Positions 1 through 7,305 are shown, counted from the stretch's first letter. The stretch is DNA of 13,068 nt from Tritrichomonas foetus (GCA_001839685.1 MLAK01000767.1:17731-30798), one strand, 5' to 3'. Numbers and translations are program-made. Notes: a model not told the origin generated them from the sequence alone.

Positions 1-395
1 TGTTGTTGATTCACTTGGTGATGTTGATTCATATTATATGAATTCATTTGTTGTTGCTGTTGTTGATTCATTTGTTGAGAATTAATCTGAGAATCACGAT
101 GTTGATAGTTCATTTGTTGCGAATTCATCTGATGTTGATTCATTTGGTTTGGGTTCATTGCCTGAGATGGCGTTTGATTTAATTGTTGTGAAGATGATAG
201 ATTAGTTATGTTTTCGTAGTTTTGTTGTGGTGGAGGAACTTTTTTGTTGTGAGTTTTTCTCCCTGGAGGAATTTGATTTGATAAATTTTGATTTCCGATT
301 GCTGGAACTGGAAAACCTTGATTTGGTATTCTATTATAGCTATATGGAATTTGCGGATTAACAGGCTGTTGGCCATTTGGGGTTTGTTGATTCAT
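1..395 (-). CDS. Q/N/M-rich protein of unknown function, N-terminal part (runs off the left edge)
   Basis: An open frame on the minus strand starts at ATG 393-395 and stays open for 131 codons to the window edge, so the C-terminus is missing. An in-frame TGA lies about 18 bases upstream, which makes this the first usable ATG. The first ~65 residues are rich in Asn, Gln, Pro and Ile, with short prolines such as IPPGRK and VPPPQQ. The rest is a low-complexity MNxQQ pattern (QQMN, NQMNQ, QQQQQQMN). No fold or signal peptide is visible. The gene is divergent from the HP1-like gene, sharing a 152-bp spacer. The product is probably disordered; Q/N-rich proteins often act in transcription or RNA metabolism, but nothing here fixes a role. 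The family is not recognised. The open frame, biased composition and ATG after a stop support a real gene. Confidence 0.7.
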   Translation of the reverse strand, partial: MNQQTPNGQQPVNPQIPYSYNRIPNQGFPVPAIGNQNLSNQIPPGRKTHNKKVPPPQQNYENITNLSSSQQLNQTPSQAMNPNQMNQHQMNSQQMNYQHRDSQINSQQMNQQQQQQMNSYNMNQHHQVNQQ

Positions 396-547
396 TCCAT
401 AATTCTGTATTCAAGCATATTCATATTGACCATTTATTAGTTTAAAAAGTTATTTCACATTATCAAAAAGTCAAAACAGTAGGACCATTTAAAATAAGAA
501 AAAGTTTCAGTTTTGACTCGAAATATCAATCGTATCTAACCAAAGAA
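396..547. promoter_or_regulatory. Shared upstream region of two divergent genes
   Basis: This 152-bp AT-rich spacer separates the start codons of the Q/N-rich gene (-) and the HP1-like gene (+), so it should hold both promoters. No exact trichomonad initiator (TCA-Y-W) was found close to either start. The nearest matches are TCAAT at 526-530 on the plus strand, 20 bases before ATG 548, and TCAAT on the minus strand at 425-429, 32 bases before ATG 395. Both differ from the consensus at the same position (A for pyrimidine). Their role is inferred only. Confidence 0.4.
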
Positions 548-1048
548 ATGAGTTCTGAACAAGAGGAAGAATCCGATTATGAAGTCGAAGAAATCATTAA
601 ACATCGAAAAACATCATCCGGTTATACATACTACCTAAAATGGAAAGGTTTCCCATCAAGCGCAAATACATGGGAAAAAGAAAAGAATTTGGCTTGTCCA
701 GAGCTTCTGAAAAAATACTGGGACGATATAAAAGCTCAAGAAGGGAAGAAAAAACAAAAGAAACGATCATTGGCAAAAAGAGCAAAGAAAAAAAAATTAT
801 CAAAAGAAAAAGTGAATAATATGAATATTTTAGCATGTAGAAAAGACTATAATGATGAATTTATTTTCCTTATTGAAAAACCAAACGGCAAAAAAGAAGA
901 ATATAATATGGATTATTTGAAAGTGAAATATAAATCTGTTTTGATAAGATATTTTGAGAGCATTATTCTAACAACATCAACAATTAATGTAAAATCTACC
1001 CAAATTAGTAATAAGAAAAATCCATCTGAAAGTCATGACAATAACTAA
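548..1048 (+). CDS. HP1-like protein: chromodomain plus chromoshadow-like domain
   Basis: A 166-residue protein. Residues 10-61 form a chromodomain with the usual order YEVEEII, YYLKWKGF, NTWE, NLACPELL. The three aromatic positions that cage methylated lysine in HP1 are all present (Y11, W32, F35), so binding to a methyl-lysine histone tail, typically H3K9me, is predicted. Residues 66-90 are a very basic Lys-rich hinge that could bind nucleic acid. Residues ~92-143 resemble a chromoshadow domain (NILACRKD, EFIFLIE, VLIRYFESI), the dimerisation and partner-docking module of HP1. The Trp near the end of animal chromoshadow domains is replaced (ILTT). Length fits small HP1 proteins. A nuclear heterochromatin role is inferred from family. 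The start is the first ATG before the domain. A short Ser/Asn-rich tail follows. It is divergent from the Q/N-rich gene and convergent with the EMC7-like gene. Confidence 0.85.
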   Translation: MSSEQEEESDYEVEEIIKHRKTSSGYTYYLKWKGFPSSANTWEKEKNLACPELLKKYWDDIKAQEGKKKQKKRSLAKRAKKKKLSKEKVNNMNILACRKDYNDEFIFLIEKPNGKKEEYNMDYLKVKYKSVLIRYFESIILTTSTINVKSTQISNKKNPSESHDNN

Positions 1049-1087
1049 TGGCTTTCTATTGTTTTTTGTTAACCTCTATAAAGCCAT
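1048..1087 (+). repeat. 8-bp inverted repeat overlapping the HP1-like stop codon
   Basis: ATGGCTTT at 1048-1055 is the exact reverse complement of AAAGCCAT at 1080-1087, leaving a 24-base loop. The first arm begins at the last base of the TAA stop codon, so the hairpin would sit at the very start of the 3' UTR. It could influence 3'-end formation, but an 8-bp stem can also arise by chance in AT-rich DNA. Confidence 0.4.
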
Positions 1088-1681
1088 TTATATTTTATTT
1101 TTCTGTTTGATTTTTTTCGTTTTTCTCTTTTTTAGATTCATTTTAGATCCAATAGAAAAAGAAAAACTCTACACATTTCTGACTTCGATTGAATAATTTG
1201 ATGTAAAGTATTTGAGAAGCTCTATCCAATAATCATAATGATGTGTTAAACAAAATCTGATTATTTATATTCCAAAATGCAATAACAGCTAATGTATTCT
1301 TGGTTCATGATAAATAAAAAAAGATACATCTATGTTATGGCCATAATATGTGGATAGCTTGGTTTGGCTGTGATATGTAGTTCGATGTTTTAATTCTGAG
1401 TATATTTGGTTCGAAATAATTCATGAAATTCGTGAATGCTGAAATCATTAAAAAAAGATAACTCGAAATAATGTTGTATTTATAATATATATTGTATATA
1501 CTTGTTTAAAAGCTTTTAGGAAAGATATCATGCAGGTAGCATAAAGTTGTTACAAAAAGTTTGGTTGTAAGGCTTTTCAACCTTGGTTGTAACAGAGATG
1601 TATAATAAAAAGACAAGAAGAAGATTTGTTTCAATTTTAATGCAATATATAAGTCATTTTATTAAAAAAATAAGGATGCTT
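1049..1681. other. Intergenic spacer between converging genes, no gene seen
   Basis: About 630 bp lie between the 3' ends of the HP1-like (+) and EMC7-like (-) genes. The spacer is AT-rich with homopolymer runs of A and T. Beyond the hairpin at 1048-1087, the only local pattern noted is the word TTGGTTGTAA, which occurs twice around 1561-1593. No open frame, tRNA-like box or convincing structured RNA was seen. Confidence 0.6.
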
Positions 1682-2200
1682 TCATTTTCTCTTCGGTTTC
1701 TTATTCTGCTGTTGCTGTTGTTGTAGCCGCTGTTGCTCTTCTAGAAGGAGCTTCTGTTGTTCGGCCGCTTGTTTTGCTATTTCTGCCAATTTTGGCTTGC
1801 AAAACTTTGTTCCAACAAAGAAGAGTGTGATAATCGTTCCAAAAGTTTGAAGGTTTTTGAAGGTGAAAAGATCTGTTGGATCTTCAAGTTTTTCGTGTTG
1901 GATTTCAATAGTTCCACTTTTCGTAGTTGTGGTATTCGATTCTGCTTTAAATGTGCCGTCTTCTTTAATATAAAGTGACACGGGATAAAAGTAGCACCAT
2001 GGATGGGATACTTTGATGTTGTATTTTCCTGGATTCAATCTAACGAAAGTGCGATTAAATCTTGGTGGTTTGATATATTGTTCTCCTTGATTGATAATCA
2101 TGAACGACTCTGTTGTTATTGGACATGATGGTGAGTATTTAACGCGGAATTCCATTTCGATTTTCTTAGAAAAAGATAAGATGGTGAGAAGCCAAATCAT
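1682..2200 (-). CDS. EMC7-like subunit of the ER membrane protein complex
   Basis: A 172-residue protein counted from ATG 2200. Residues 1-11 (MIWLLTILSFS) form a short signal peptide. Residues ~30-105 resemble the lumenal beta-sandwich of EMC7: a strand with NQGEQY, a turn at LNPGKYNIKV, SHPWCYFYPVSLYI, then DGTFKAE, matching the family pattern 'PSGSY-VEV-SP-Y-F-PVRVDI-GK-RAR'. A single membrane segment follows at ~116-130 (FGTIITLFFVG). The cytosolic tail is a Gln/Glu-rich helix, then a basic end (KKPKRK). The EMC inserts tail-anchored and multipass proteins into the ER; EMC7 is a lumenal/peripheral subunit. The frame is open upstream beyond 2227 with a GTG there but no ATG before 2200, so 2200 is chosen. 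The gene is divergent from the FIGNL1-like gene. The assignment rests on pattern and topology, since EMC7 sequences are divergent. Confidence 0.72.
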   Translation of the reverse strand: MIWLLTILSFSKKIEMEFRVKYSPSCPITTESFMIINQGEQYIKPPRFNRTFVRLNPGKYNIKVSHPWCYFYPVSLYIKEDGTFKAESNTTTTKSGTIEIQHEKLEDPTDLFTFKNLQTFGTIITLFFVGTKFCKPKLAEIAKQAAEQQKLLLEEQQRLQQQQQQNKKPKRK

Positions 2201-2235
2201 GAATCTAAAATACTTGATCGAGCCCACTTTTTCAA

Positions 2236-2240
2236 TATGA
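2236..2240 (-). promoter_or_regulatory. Possible initiator (Inr) of the EMC7-like gene
   Basis: Read on the minus strand this is TCATA, which fits the trichomonad Inr consensus TCA(+1)-pyrimidine-A/T. The +1 A would be at 2238, 38 bases before ATG 2200 and only 11 before the in-frame GTG at 2227. Trichomonad 5' UTRs are usually short, so the distance to the ATG is on the long side. The motif is short and common in AT-rich DNA. Confidence 0.3.
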
Positions 2241-2389
2241 TATAAGGTATTTTCACCTTGTTTGGTTAATAATAATTGATGAATAACCGAGATATTGGCG
2301 GTTAATGCTAAAATAATTCAGAATTTAGGCCAATATTATAAAGTGGCATACAAAAAGTTCGAATGATATGAGATATCAAAGAGTGAACT

Positions 2390-2394
2390 TCACT
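2390..2394 (+). promoter_or_regulatory. Probable initiator (Inr) of the FIGNL1-like gene
   Basis: TCACT matches the trichomonad initiator TCA(+1)-Y-W. The +1 A at 2392 would give an 11-base 5' UTR before ATG 2403, typical for these organisms. The short distance makes it the most convincing of the Inr candidates here and supports the chosen start. Confidence 0.5.
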
Positions 2395-2402
2395 CTATCA
2401 AA

Positions 2403-3887
2403 ATGGAATTCTTAAAAGGTGCTTTAAAAGCTGGAGATGTAAACAACAATACAGAAGCTCTAGTTCAATGCCTTTGTGGTATTGCGACTTTAACAGAAAA
2501 AGATTCTGTAGCATCAATGTATTTTTCTTCTCTTATCGATTCATTCAGTTCCGAAGTAAAAAATATTCGCGAAATGCCAGAAAGCAACTCTAAAAATTTC
2601 CCATCGCTGCCCAGTTACATTCCCCAAAGCGCTTTAAAAAATATCGATATAACCAATCAATCCACTCCAAATAAGAATCTCGCAAATAATCATAGCAGTA
2701 CATCCATCAGTATAAATGATAATACCATCAGCAATAATAGCATAAATGAAAATGAAACAGAGAATCGATTTACAGTGGGATCAAATAGATTTAGATCTAA
2801 AAATATAGACAATACAGAAAGTGTGCCTAGTTTTCAAACAGCTTCAGCTGCTCTCGGAATAAGTGCAGTGAAAAAGAACAAACTATCGAAATCTCAAATT
2901 AGTTCCAACAATTCAACATTTCAGTATACAAAAAGTCAAAATGATAGACAATCTTCAAAAGAAGTTGATTACGAAGGAGACGAGCGTTTACGTAATATTG
3001 AACCACAAATGATCGAAAAAATTGAAAATGAGATTTTAATGAGTACCTCATCAACAAGATGGTCTGACGTAGCTGGTTTAGAATCAGCAAAACAAGCTGT
3101 TATTGAAGCAATTATTTATCCAATGATTCATCCAGAAGTTTTCACTGGTCTTAGGACCCCTCCACGTGGTGTTCTCTTTTTTGGTCCTCCTGGAACAGGA
3201 AAAACAATGATAGCAAAAGCTTTAGCAAATGAAGCAGGATGTACATTTTTTAATATTTCAGCATCAAGTTTAACATCAAAATGGGTTGGTGAAGGTGAAA
3301 AACTAACAAGAGCACTTTTTTGTGTAGCACGTGTGAGAAGTCCCTCGATTGTTTTTATTGATGAAATTGACTCGCTTCTTACAAAGAGAGGTGATAACGA
3401 TTTTGAAGCCTCTCGAAGAGTTAAAACTGAATTTCTGCTTCAATTTCAAGGCGTTTCTTCAGGTGATGATGAAAGAATTCTTATTCTTGGTGCAACAAAT
3501 CGTCCACAAGATTTGGATGATGCAGCACGAAGAAGATTTGAAAAAAGAATATATATTCCTTTGCCAGACGCAGCAACAAGGAAAGCTTTAATTGAACTTC
3601 TTCTGAAACAATGTCCATCTGAAATCACTCAAGAACAAGTGGAAGAAATCGTCAAAATGACTGAAGGTTATTCATGTGCAGATATAAACTCGCTCTTTAG
3701 AGAAGCTGCAATTATACCAGTCAGGATAAACATGGATATCAAGAATTTAAATAAAAAACCTGATGTGAGGCCAATGGTTTTTAATGATGTGATGGTTGCT
3801 GCGAGAAAAGTGAAATCTTCTGTATCACCTGAGTCTCTCAAACAGTATGAAGAGTGGGATAAAGAATTTGGATACACATCATGCTAA
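2403..3887 (+). CDS. FIGNL1: Fidgetin-like 1 (FIGNL1) AAA ATPase
   Basis: A 494-residue AAA ATPase of the meiotic clade (katanin, spastin, fidgetin, Vps4). The N-terminal ~60 residues look helical, then comes a Ser/Asn-rich linker. DERLRNIEPQMIEKI at 194-208 just before the ATPase is a FIGNL1 hallmark. The ATPase has Walker A GPPGTGKT (261-268), pore loop SKWVGEGEK (292-300), Walker B FIDEID (318-323), sensor 1 in GATNRP (N366), arginine fingers around AARRR (374-378), and the C-terminal helix SPESLKQYEEW (475-485). SFQTA at 143-147 falls where human FIGNL1 has its FxxA RAD51-binding motif. By family it is a hexameric nuclear remodeller that strips RAD51/DMC1 filaments; a microtubule role as in fidgetin is less likely but possible. 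All catalytic residues are present. The first ATG is used, with an Inr 11 bases upstream. Confidence 0.88.
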   Translation: MEFLKGALKAGDVNNNTEALVQCLCGIATLTEKDSVASMYFSSLIDSFSSEVKNIREMPESNSKNFPSLPSYIPQSALKNIDITNQSTPNKNLANNHSSTSISINDNTISNNSINENETENRFTVGSNRFRSKNIDNTESVPSFQTASAALGISAVKKNKLSKSQISSNNSTFQYTKSQNDRQSSKEVDYEGDERLRNIEPQMIEKIENEILMSTSSTRWSDVAGLESAKQAVIEAIIYPMIHPEVFTGLRTPPRGVLFFGPPGTGKTMIAKALANEAGCTFFNISASSLTSKWVGEGEKLTRALFCVARVRSPSIVFIDEIDSLLTKRGDNDFEASRRVKTEFLLQFQGVSSGDDERILILGATNRPQDLDDAARRRFEKRIYIPLPDAATRKALIELLLKQCPSEITQEQVEEIVKMTEGYSCADINSLFREAAIIPVRINMDIKNLNKKPDVRPMVFNDVMVAARKVKSSVSPESLKQYEEWDKEFGYTSC

Positions 3888-4390
3888 TGAAAACACCTCA
3901 TGTATAAGAAAAGAGATTGATTGTTGAATGTGTGAAAAATATTATATATTAAAAATGAAATTCTCGAGTTTTTAATGTACATTGAGTTAATGTGATGTGA
4001 ACTTTGCTGGTTCTTTGGGTCACTTCAACTTGGAAGAGGCACGGTGAGTGAACACGGCGAATGAAGCGCAATGAACCAGTGCCAGCGCCTCCTCCAACGG
4101 CCAAATGAGTCAAAAGTGCCCCCAAAGTCAATTCTCATTTCCACATTTTAAATGTCAAAAAACAAAACTCATAGGAAAAAAAATCCTGCCCATATTATTT
4201 CATGTATGTTCAATATAGCACCATACCTATGATCATCGAAATATGTTTACCATCATTTGTAGAATTTTTGACCTTTATAATGGGCGATCAAACGAAAAAA
4301 GTAAATAACAAAAGAAAATTAAGTATTTAATGTTTTCATACAAAGAGTTTATCTCGCACTTTTTACAAAAGAAATACAACAATAAGAATA
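3888..4390. other. Spacer between converging genes, holding a GC-rich structured island
   Basis: About 500 bp separate the 3' ends of the FIGNL1-like gene (+) and the SP/TP-rich gene (-). Most is plain AT-rich DNA; the exception is the separately listed island at ~3990-4140. No intact reading frame is supported. The longest minus-strand frame (3949-4131) opens with TTG and is best seen as a by-product of the GC-rich composition. Confidence 0.6.
3990..4140. ncRNA. GC-rich, self-complementary island: candidate structured RNA of unknown class
   Basis: By hand count 69 of the 130 bases at 4001-4130 are G or C (53%), far above the flanks. The stretch folds into one nested stem: CTTTGGG 4013-4019 with CCCAAAG 4121-4127, CACTT 4021-4025 with AAGTG 4114-4118, TTGGA 4030-4034 with TCCAA 4093-4097, and GAGGC 4036-4040 with GCCTC 4087-4091. 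That is 22 pairs with small bulges and one mismatch. CTGGTTC 4007-4013 is also exactly complementary to GAACCAG 4073-4079, giving an alternative or pseudoknotted helix. No tRNA boxes, 5S, U2 or U6 signature, or SRP helix-8 motif was recognised. The strand is undetermined. It could instead be part of a dispersed repeat. Structure is seen directly; an RNA role is inferred. Confidence 0.4.
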
Positions 4391-4954
4391 TCATTCATTT
4401 TCCAACCGCGCAAGAACTTCGTCAATTTCAGATATCAATTCGTCTCTTTCTCTTTTGGTTGGTGTCAAGTTTGGCTGGCGCGAGATCAAAATTTGTTTGG
4501 GTGATTGAATGGGTGCGTTTTCGTTTTCTGGGTAGGACCTGAGTCTCGAAACGTGATTGTAATATCCGCTTATTTGGGAAGAATCTTTTTCTCTGGAAAT
4601 TCTGACGGAGTGACCACTGTTTAAATTGTTATCACTATTGAAAAAGTGAGTTCCATTGTTTTTTGTTCCTTTCTTCGAAATGTATGGCGAATTCAAAATA
4701 TTGCGGGCTTTTTCTGATGCAATTTGGGATGAATATTTGATTTCAGAAGTTCTTGGGTCTTCTTCTTCTTTCCAGGCAAGCCTCGATGTTTTCTTTGGAC
4801 TTCGTGACGAAAAAGTACATTTTGGAGATGCAGTAAAAGAATTATTTCGTGATCCGGAATTCACTTTTGGAGAAGTTGGACTGGTGAGTTCCGATGAATG
4901 AATCTCTGTTTTCGAGAAATTTGAAGGAGAGCTGCGACTTTGATTTCGACTCAT
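4391..4954 (-). CDS. Disordered SP/TP-rich protein of unknown function
   Basis: A 187-residue protein from ATG 4954. It is Ser/Asn/Lys-rich and probably disordered except for a C-terminal charged helix (~166-187, RERDELISEIDEVLARLENE) that could form a short coiled coil. It has about eight proline-directed sites (S9, S25, S28, S43, S52, S89, S151, T164, each followed by Pro). Two match the full CDK form S/T-P-x-K: SPKK at 52 and TPTK at 164. This suggests phosphorylation by CDK or MAPK-type kinases, perhaps of a cytoskeletal or cell-cycle protein; that is inference. The 5' end is uncertain: the frame is open back to CCG 4985-4987 but has no earlier ATG, and a different frame starting at ATG 5048 overlaps it. 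No Inr lies close to 4954. No family is recognised. Confidence 0.65.
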   Translation of the reverse strand: MSRNQSRSSPSNFSKTEIHSSELTSPTSPKVNSGSRNNSFTASPKCTFSSRSPKKTSRLAWKEEEDPRTSEIKYSSQIASEKARNILNSPYISKKGTKNNGTHFFNSDNNLNSGHSVRISREKDSSQISGYYNHVSRLRSYPENENAPIQSPKQILISRQPNLTPTKRERDELISEIDEVLARLENE

Positions 4955-5246
4955 CAAAGAAATTTCTAAACGTTCTCCTCCATCCGGTTAACATCATCTG
5001 GTTAACTATATATTTTTCCCGATCACATAACTTGCTGATTTTAGACATGGCATATCAGCCAAAATTACTATATTAAGTTAATGTTGTTATGGCCACAACT
5101 ACAAGAAATATTGACTTAAGCAATCTCATATTAATTTAATAAATTAATTCATATTTGGCATATGACAACAAAAGCCTAAAAAATAAAAAAAAGGAAAAAA
5201 CAGAGAAAGTATAAAAATCTAATAATTTAACATAAAAATATATGAT
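4955..5246. other. Spacer upstream of the SP/TP-rich gene and downstream of the CNB gene
   Basis: About 290 bp between two minus-strand genes. The part nearest 4954 contains an overlapping 68-codon minus-strand frame (4842-5048) that may be the true 5' end of the SP/TP-rich gene if a one-base shift separates them. The rest is AT-rich and holds no other supported feature. Confidence 0.5.
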
Positions 5247-6626
5247 CTATCGAAGACTTGGAGACACATAATACATGCGTTTCTTGGGATGATACTCTTT
5301 GATAGACTTTGGTTGTGAAGGTAAACGGATAGCAACGGTTGATGTGTGGGCACGACGAGAAGTTTTGAGTTCACGATGTGCTTCTTTTAGATTCCTTTCT
5401 TTGAAATTATTCCATAAACGCTTTTTCTCTGCTTCAACCCATATTCTAATCACATCTTCATCAGAAATTTTACTCTTTAGATCTTTTCTAACTCTCTCAA
5501 CTTCAAAAGATCCTGCAATAACCTTGAAATAATCGAAATCAATCGCAATAAGTGTAGTTGCTGATGTTGTTGTCATATTGTAATGTGAATCAGCAAGTTC
5601 AGAAACAGAAGGATCAGCAAAAAATGATCCCTCATGTAAATCATCAACATGGACTGGATGGAAACCGTCAGGAAAATGAAGTTCAAGTGGTTCAAAATGT
5701 GCGTCGATTTTTCGAAAACTATATTTAGTAAAATCGACGACTCTCATTCTTTTCAATGATCCTTTTTTAACAATATAAATAGAATGACTTAATTGAGATT
5801 TCTGTGTTATTTTTCTCCCAACTGGAAGATCAAGGACTTTTGCAAAACCATTTATTTGGAAAAGTTGATCATCTCGAAGTCTTGGAAAAGCTTTATGAAT
5901 GATTTCTCTATTTTCAGATATCAAGCTTTTCAAACGAATTAATGTGTGTGTATTTTTTAATGTATTTTCAGGCATTTTCATTAATATGGTTTCAAATTCA
6001 GATCCAACAACTGTTGCAGATCTCCGCTTGTCGAGAAGGTATGAATGTTGGCCGAACGTTTGTCCACTTTCAATAACATTAACTCTTTTTAATTTGTCAA
6101 TAGTTACATCCAAATTCATCAAATTCATTAATGGAATGAACTCCTGAGTTTCGTGAACATCATGTTCAAATAAACAATCTTCAGCAACAAGGAAAAATCG
6201 AATAATAATGTCAACTTTTCCTGTCACAACTAAATACCATCCATCTGGATTATCGCCTTCGAAAAATAGTGCTTCATTTTTCTTCAATATTGTAATTTGA
6301 ACATCCTTTGATATTTCTTCGATCAGTTGTGATGTTTGATACATATAATTAATATCCTTATTGAAAAGTAAGTAGCGGAATATTGTTTGTCGTTTTGATC
6401 GAGTTCGATTTGATGGCGGTGTATATAAAGCGTCAATTACTTCTTCAATGAGAGGAGGACCTGGAGGTGGAGAATGAAAGGCTTTACTAACAACAAGTGT
6501 TTGCCTTTTAGTTTTACGTGTCTTCATGATCGTGAAGATCCCTTTACTAATCTTCACTAACGTATTTTCCATGATTTTAAACGTGCTCCAACATTTCACT
6601 TTTGGAATGCTTTTTTCATGAAACAT
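5247..6626 (-). CDS. Protein with two cyclic-nucleotide-binding-like domains
   Basis: A 459-residue soluble protein. Residues ~105-220 form a cyclic-nucleotide-binding (CNB) beta-roll: ITILKKNEALFFEGD, WYLVVTGKVDI, then a phosphate-binding-cassette-like segment at 188-206 (GQTFGQHSYL ... RRSATV). The canonical FGE-A of the cassette is replaced by FGQHS, but Arg-Ser-Ala-Thr-Val remains. Residues ~255-370 look like a second, more degenerate CNB fold (VLDLPVGRKI, IYIVKKGSLK, LHEGSFFADPS, TTSATTLIAIDFD) with no cassette Arg. There is no kinase, channel or membrane segment, so it is not a PKA catalytic unit or CNG channel. The N-terminus has a Pro-rich stretch (SPPPGPP, 52-58); the C-terminus is basic. 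It may sense cAMP, another ligand, or only use the fold for protein contacts. ATG 6626 was chosen because an Inr-like TCATA lies 22 bases upstream; Met19 (6572) is an alternative. Confidence 0.78.
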   Translation of the reverse strand: MFHEKSIPKVKCWSTFKIMENTLVKISKGIFTIMKTRKTKRQTLVVSKAFHSPPPGPPLIEEVIDALYTPPSNRTRSKRQTIFRYLLFNKDINYMYQTSQLIEEISKDVQITILKKNEALFFEGDNPDGWYLVVTGKVDIIIRFFLVAEDCLFEHDVHETQEFIPLMNLMNLDVTIDKLKRVNVIESGQTFGQHSYLLDKRRSATVVGSEFETILMKMPENTLKNTHTLIRLKSLISENREIIHKAFPRLRDDQLFQINGFAKVLDLPVGRKITQKSQLSHSIYIVKKGSLKRMRVVDFTKYSFRKIDAHFEPLELHFPDGFHPVHVDDLHEGSFFADPSVSELADSHYNMTTTSATTLIAIDFDYFKVIAGSFEVERVRKDLKSKISDEDVIRIWVEAEKKRLWNNFKERNLKEAHRELKTSRRAHTSTVAIRLPSQPKSIKEYHPKKRMYYVSPSLR

Positions 6627-7305
6627 AAAGCGCTACAAGTTTTTCTATGAACACTATTCATTTGACATTTTATTTGACCTTAAAGGCAAGTGCTCCTTGG
6701 AAAACTGGTCGCACTTCTCAACTGATTATCTCAGCATTTTTTTTTTTTTTTTTGACTCTGAAATATTAATCACATTTTCAATTCACAGAATTGATGAATT
6801 CAGGAGGCACACAATTCAATTGTTATTGAGGAAATCGATGAAGAAAAAAGAATCTTCTTGCTTCATTTAAAAACAAGTAGATCATTCAACCAAAGCATGA
6901 TTGGGGTCTTTGAGAAATTTTATTCAAAGAGAAGTTTCCATTCAATCTGAAGATGAATTGCAAAGAAGACATACAATACAAACTATCTTATAAAATACAG
7001 CTTTTGTAACTGATAATAAATATTTATTACCTTAAGGATCAACAACATCATTGTTTTCATCATGTTTTATGTGTTATCTATTTTCAGAGAAAAGTTCTTC
7101 TTAAAATTAATAGTATTTGTAATTTCATAGATAAGTTATGAAAAATAAATTAGCACCATTAATCATATTTATAGGATGATTTAAAATATTAAAATCTAAA
7201 ATTCATTAATATTTCGTATTTTTCTCGCTTCTTATACAAAAAATATCCAGAAAGTAAATTCATTGTTCGAAAATATTTGGACCCTAATAATCATTTCTTC
7301 TTTAA
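6627..7305. other. Gene-free AT-rich stretch with possible coding remnants
   Basis: No intact gene. It includes a run of 17 T (6737-6753). On the plus strand at about 6800-6990 there are amino-acid-like stretches in two successive frames (EEIDEEKRIFLLHL, then NLKMNCKEDIQYKL), interrupted by stops, which may be worn coding sequence. The family could not be named and chance is possible. From ~7000 to 7305 only AT-rich DNA is seen. Confidence 0.4.
6646..6650 (-). promoter_or_regulatory. Probable initiator (Inr) of the CNB-domain gene
   Basis: On the minus strand this reads TCATA, matching TCA(+1)-Y-W. With +1 at 6648 the 5' UTR would be 22 bases to ATG 6626. It supports that start over Met19. 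A chance match cannot be excluded. Confidence 0.4.

Noticed and set aside
3949..4131. 60-codon minus-strand frame across the GC-rich island
   Set aside because: It begins with TTG rather than ATG, and its translation has no recognisable domain. The base pairing of the same DNA explains the composition better.
4204..4209. GTATGT matching the trichomonad 5' splice site
   Set aside because: No ACTAACACACAG-type branch/3' splice signal follows, and it lies outside any gene.
6737..6753. Run of 17 T as a possible poly(A) tail of a minus-strand retrocopy
   Set aside because: No coding or target-duplication signature was seen next to it; long homopolymers are common in this DNA.
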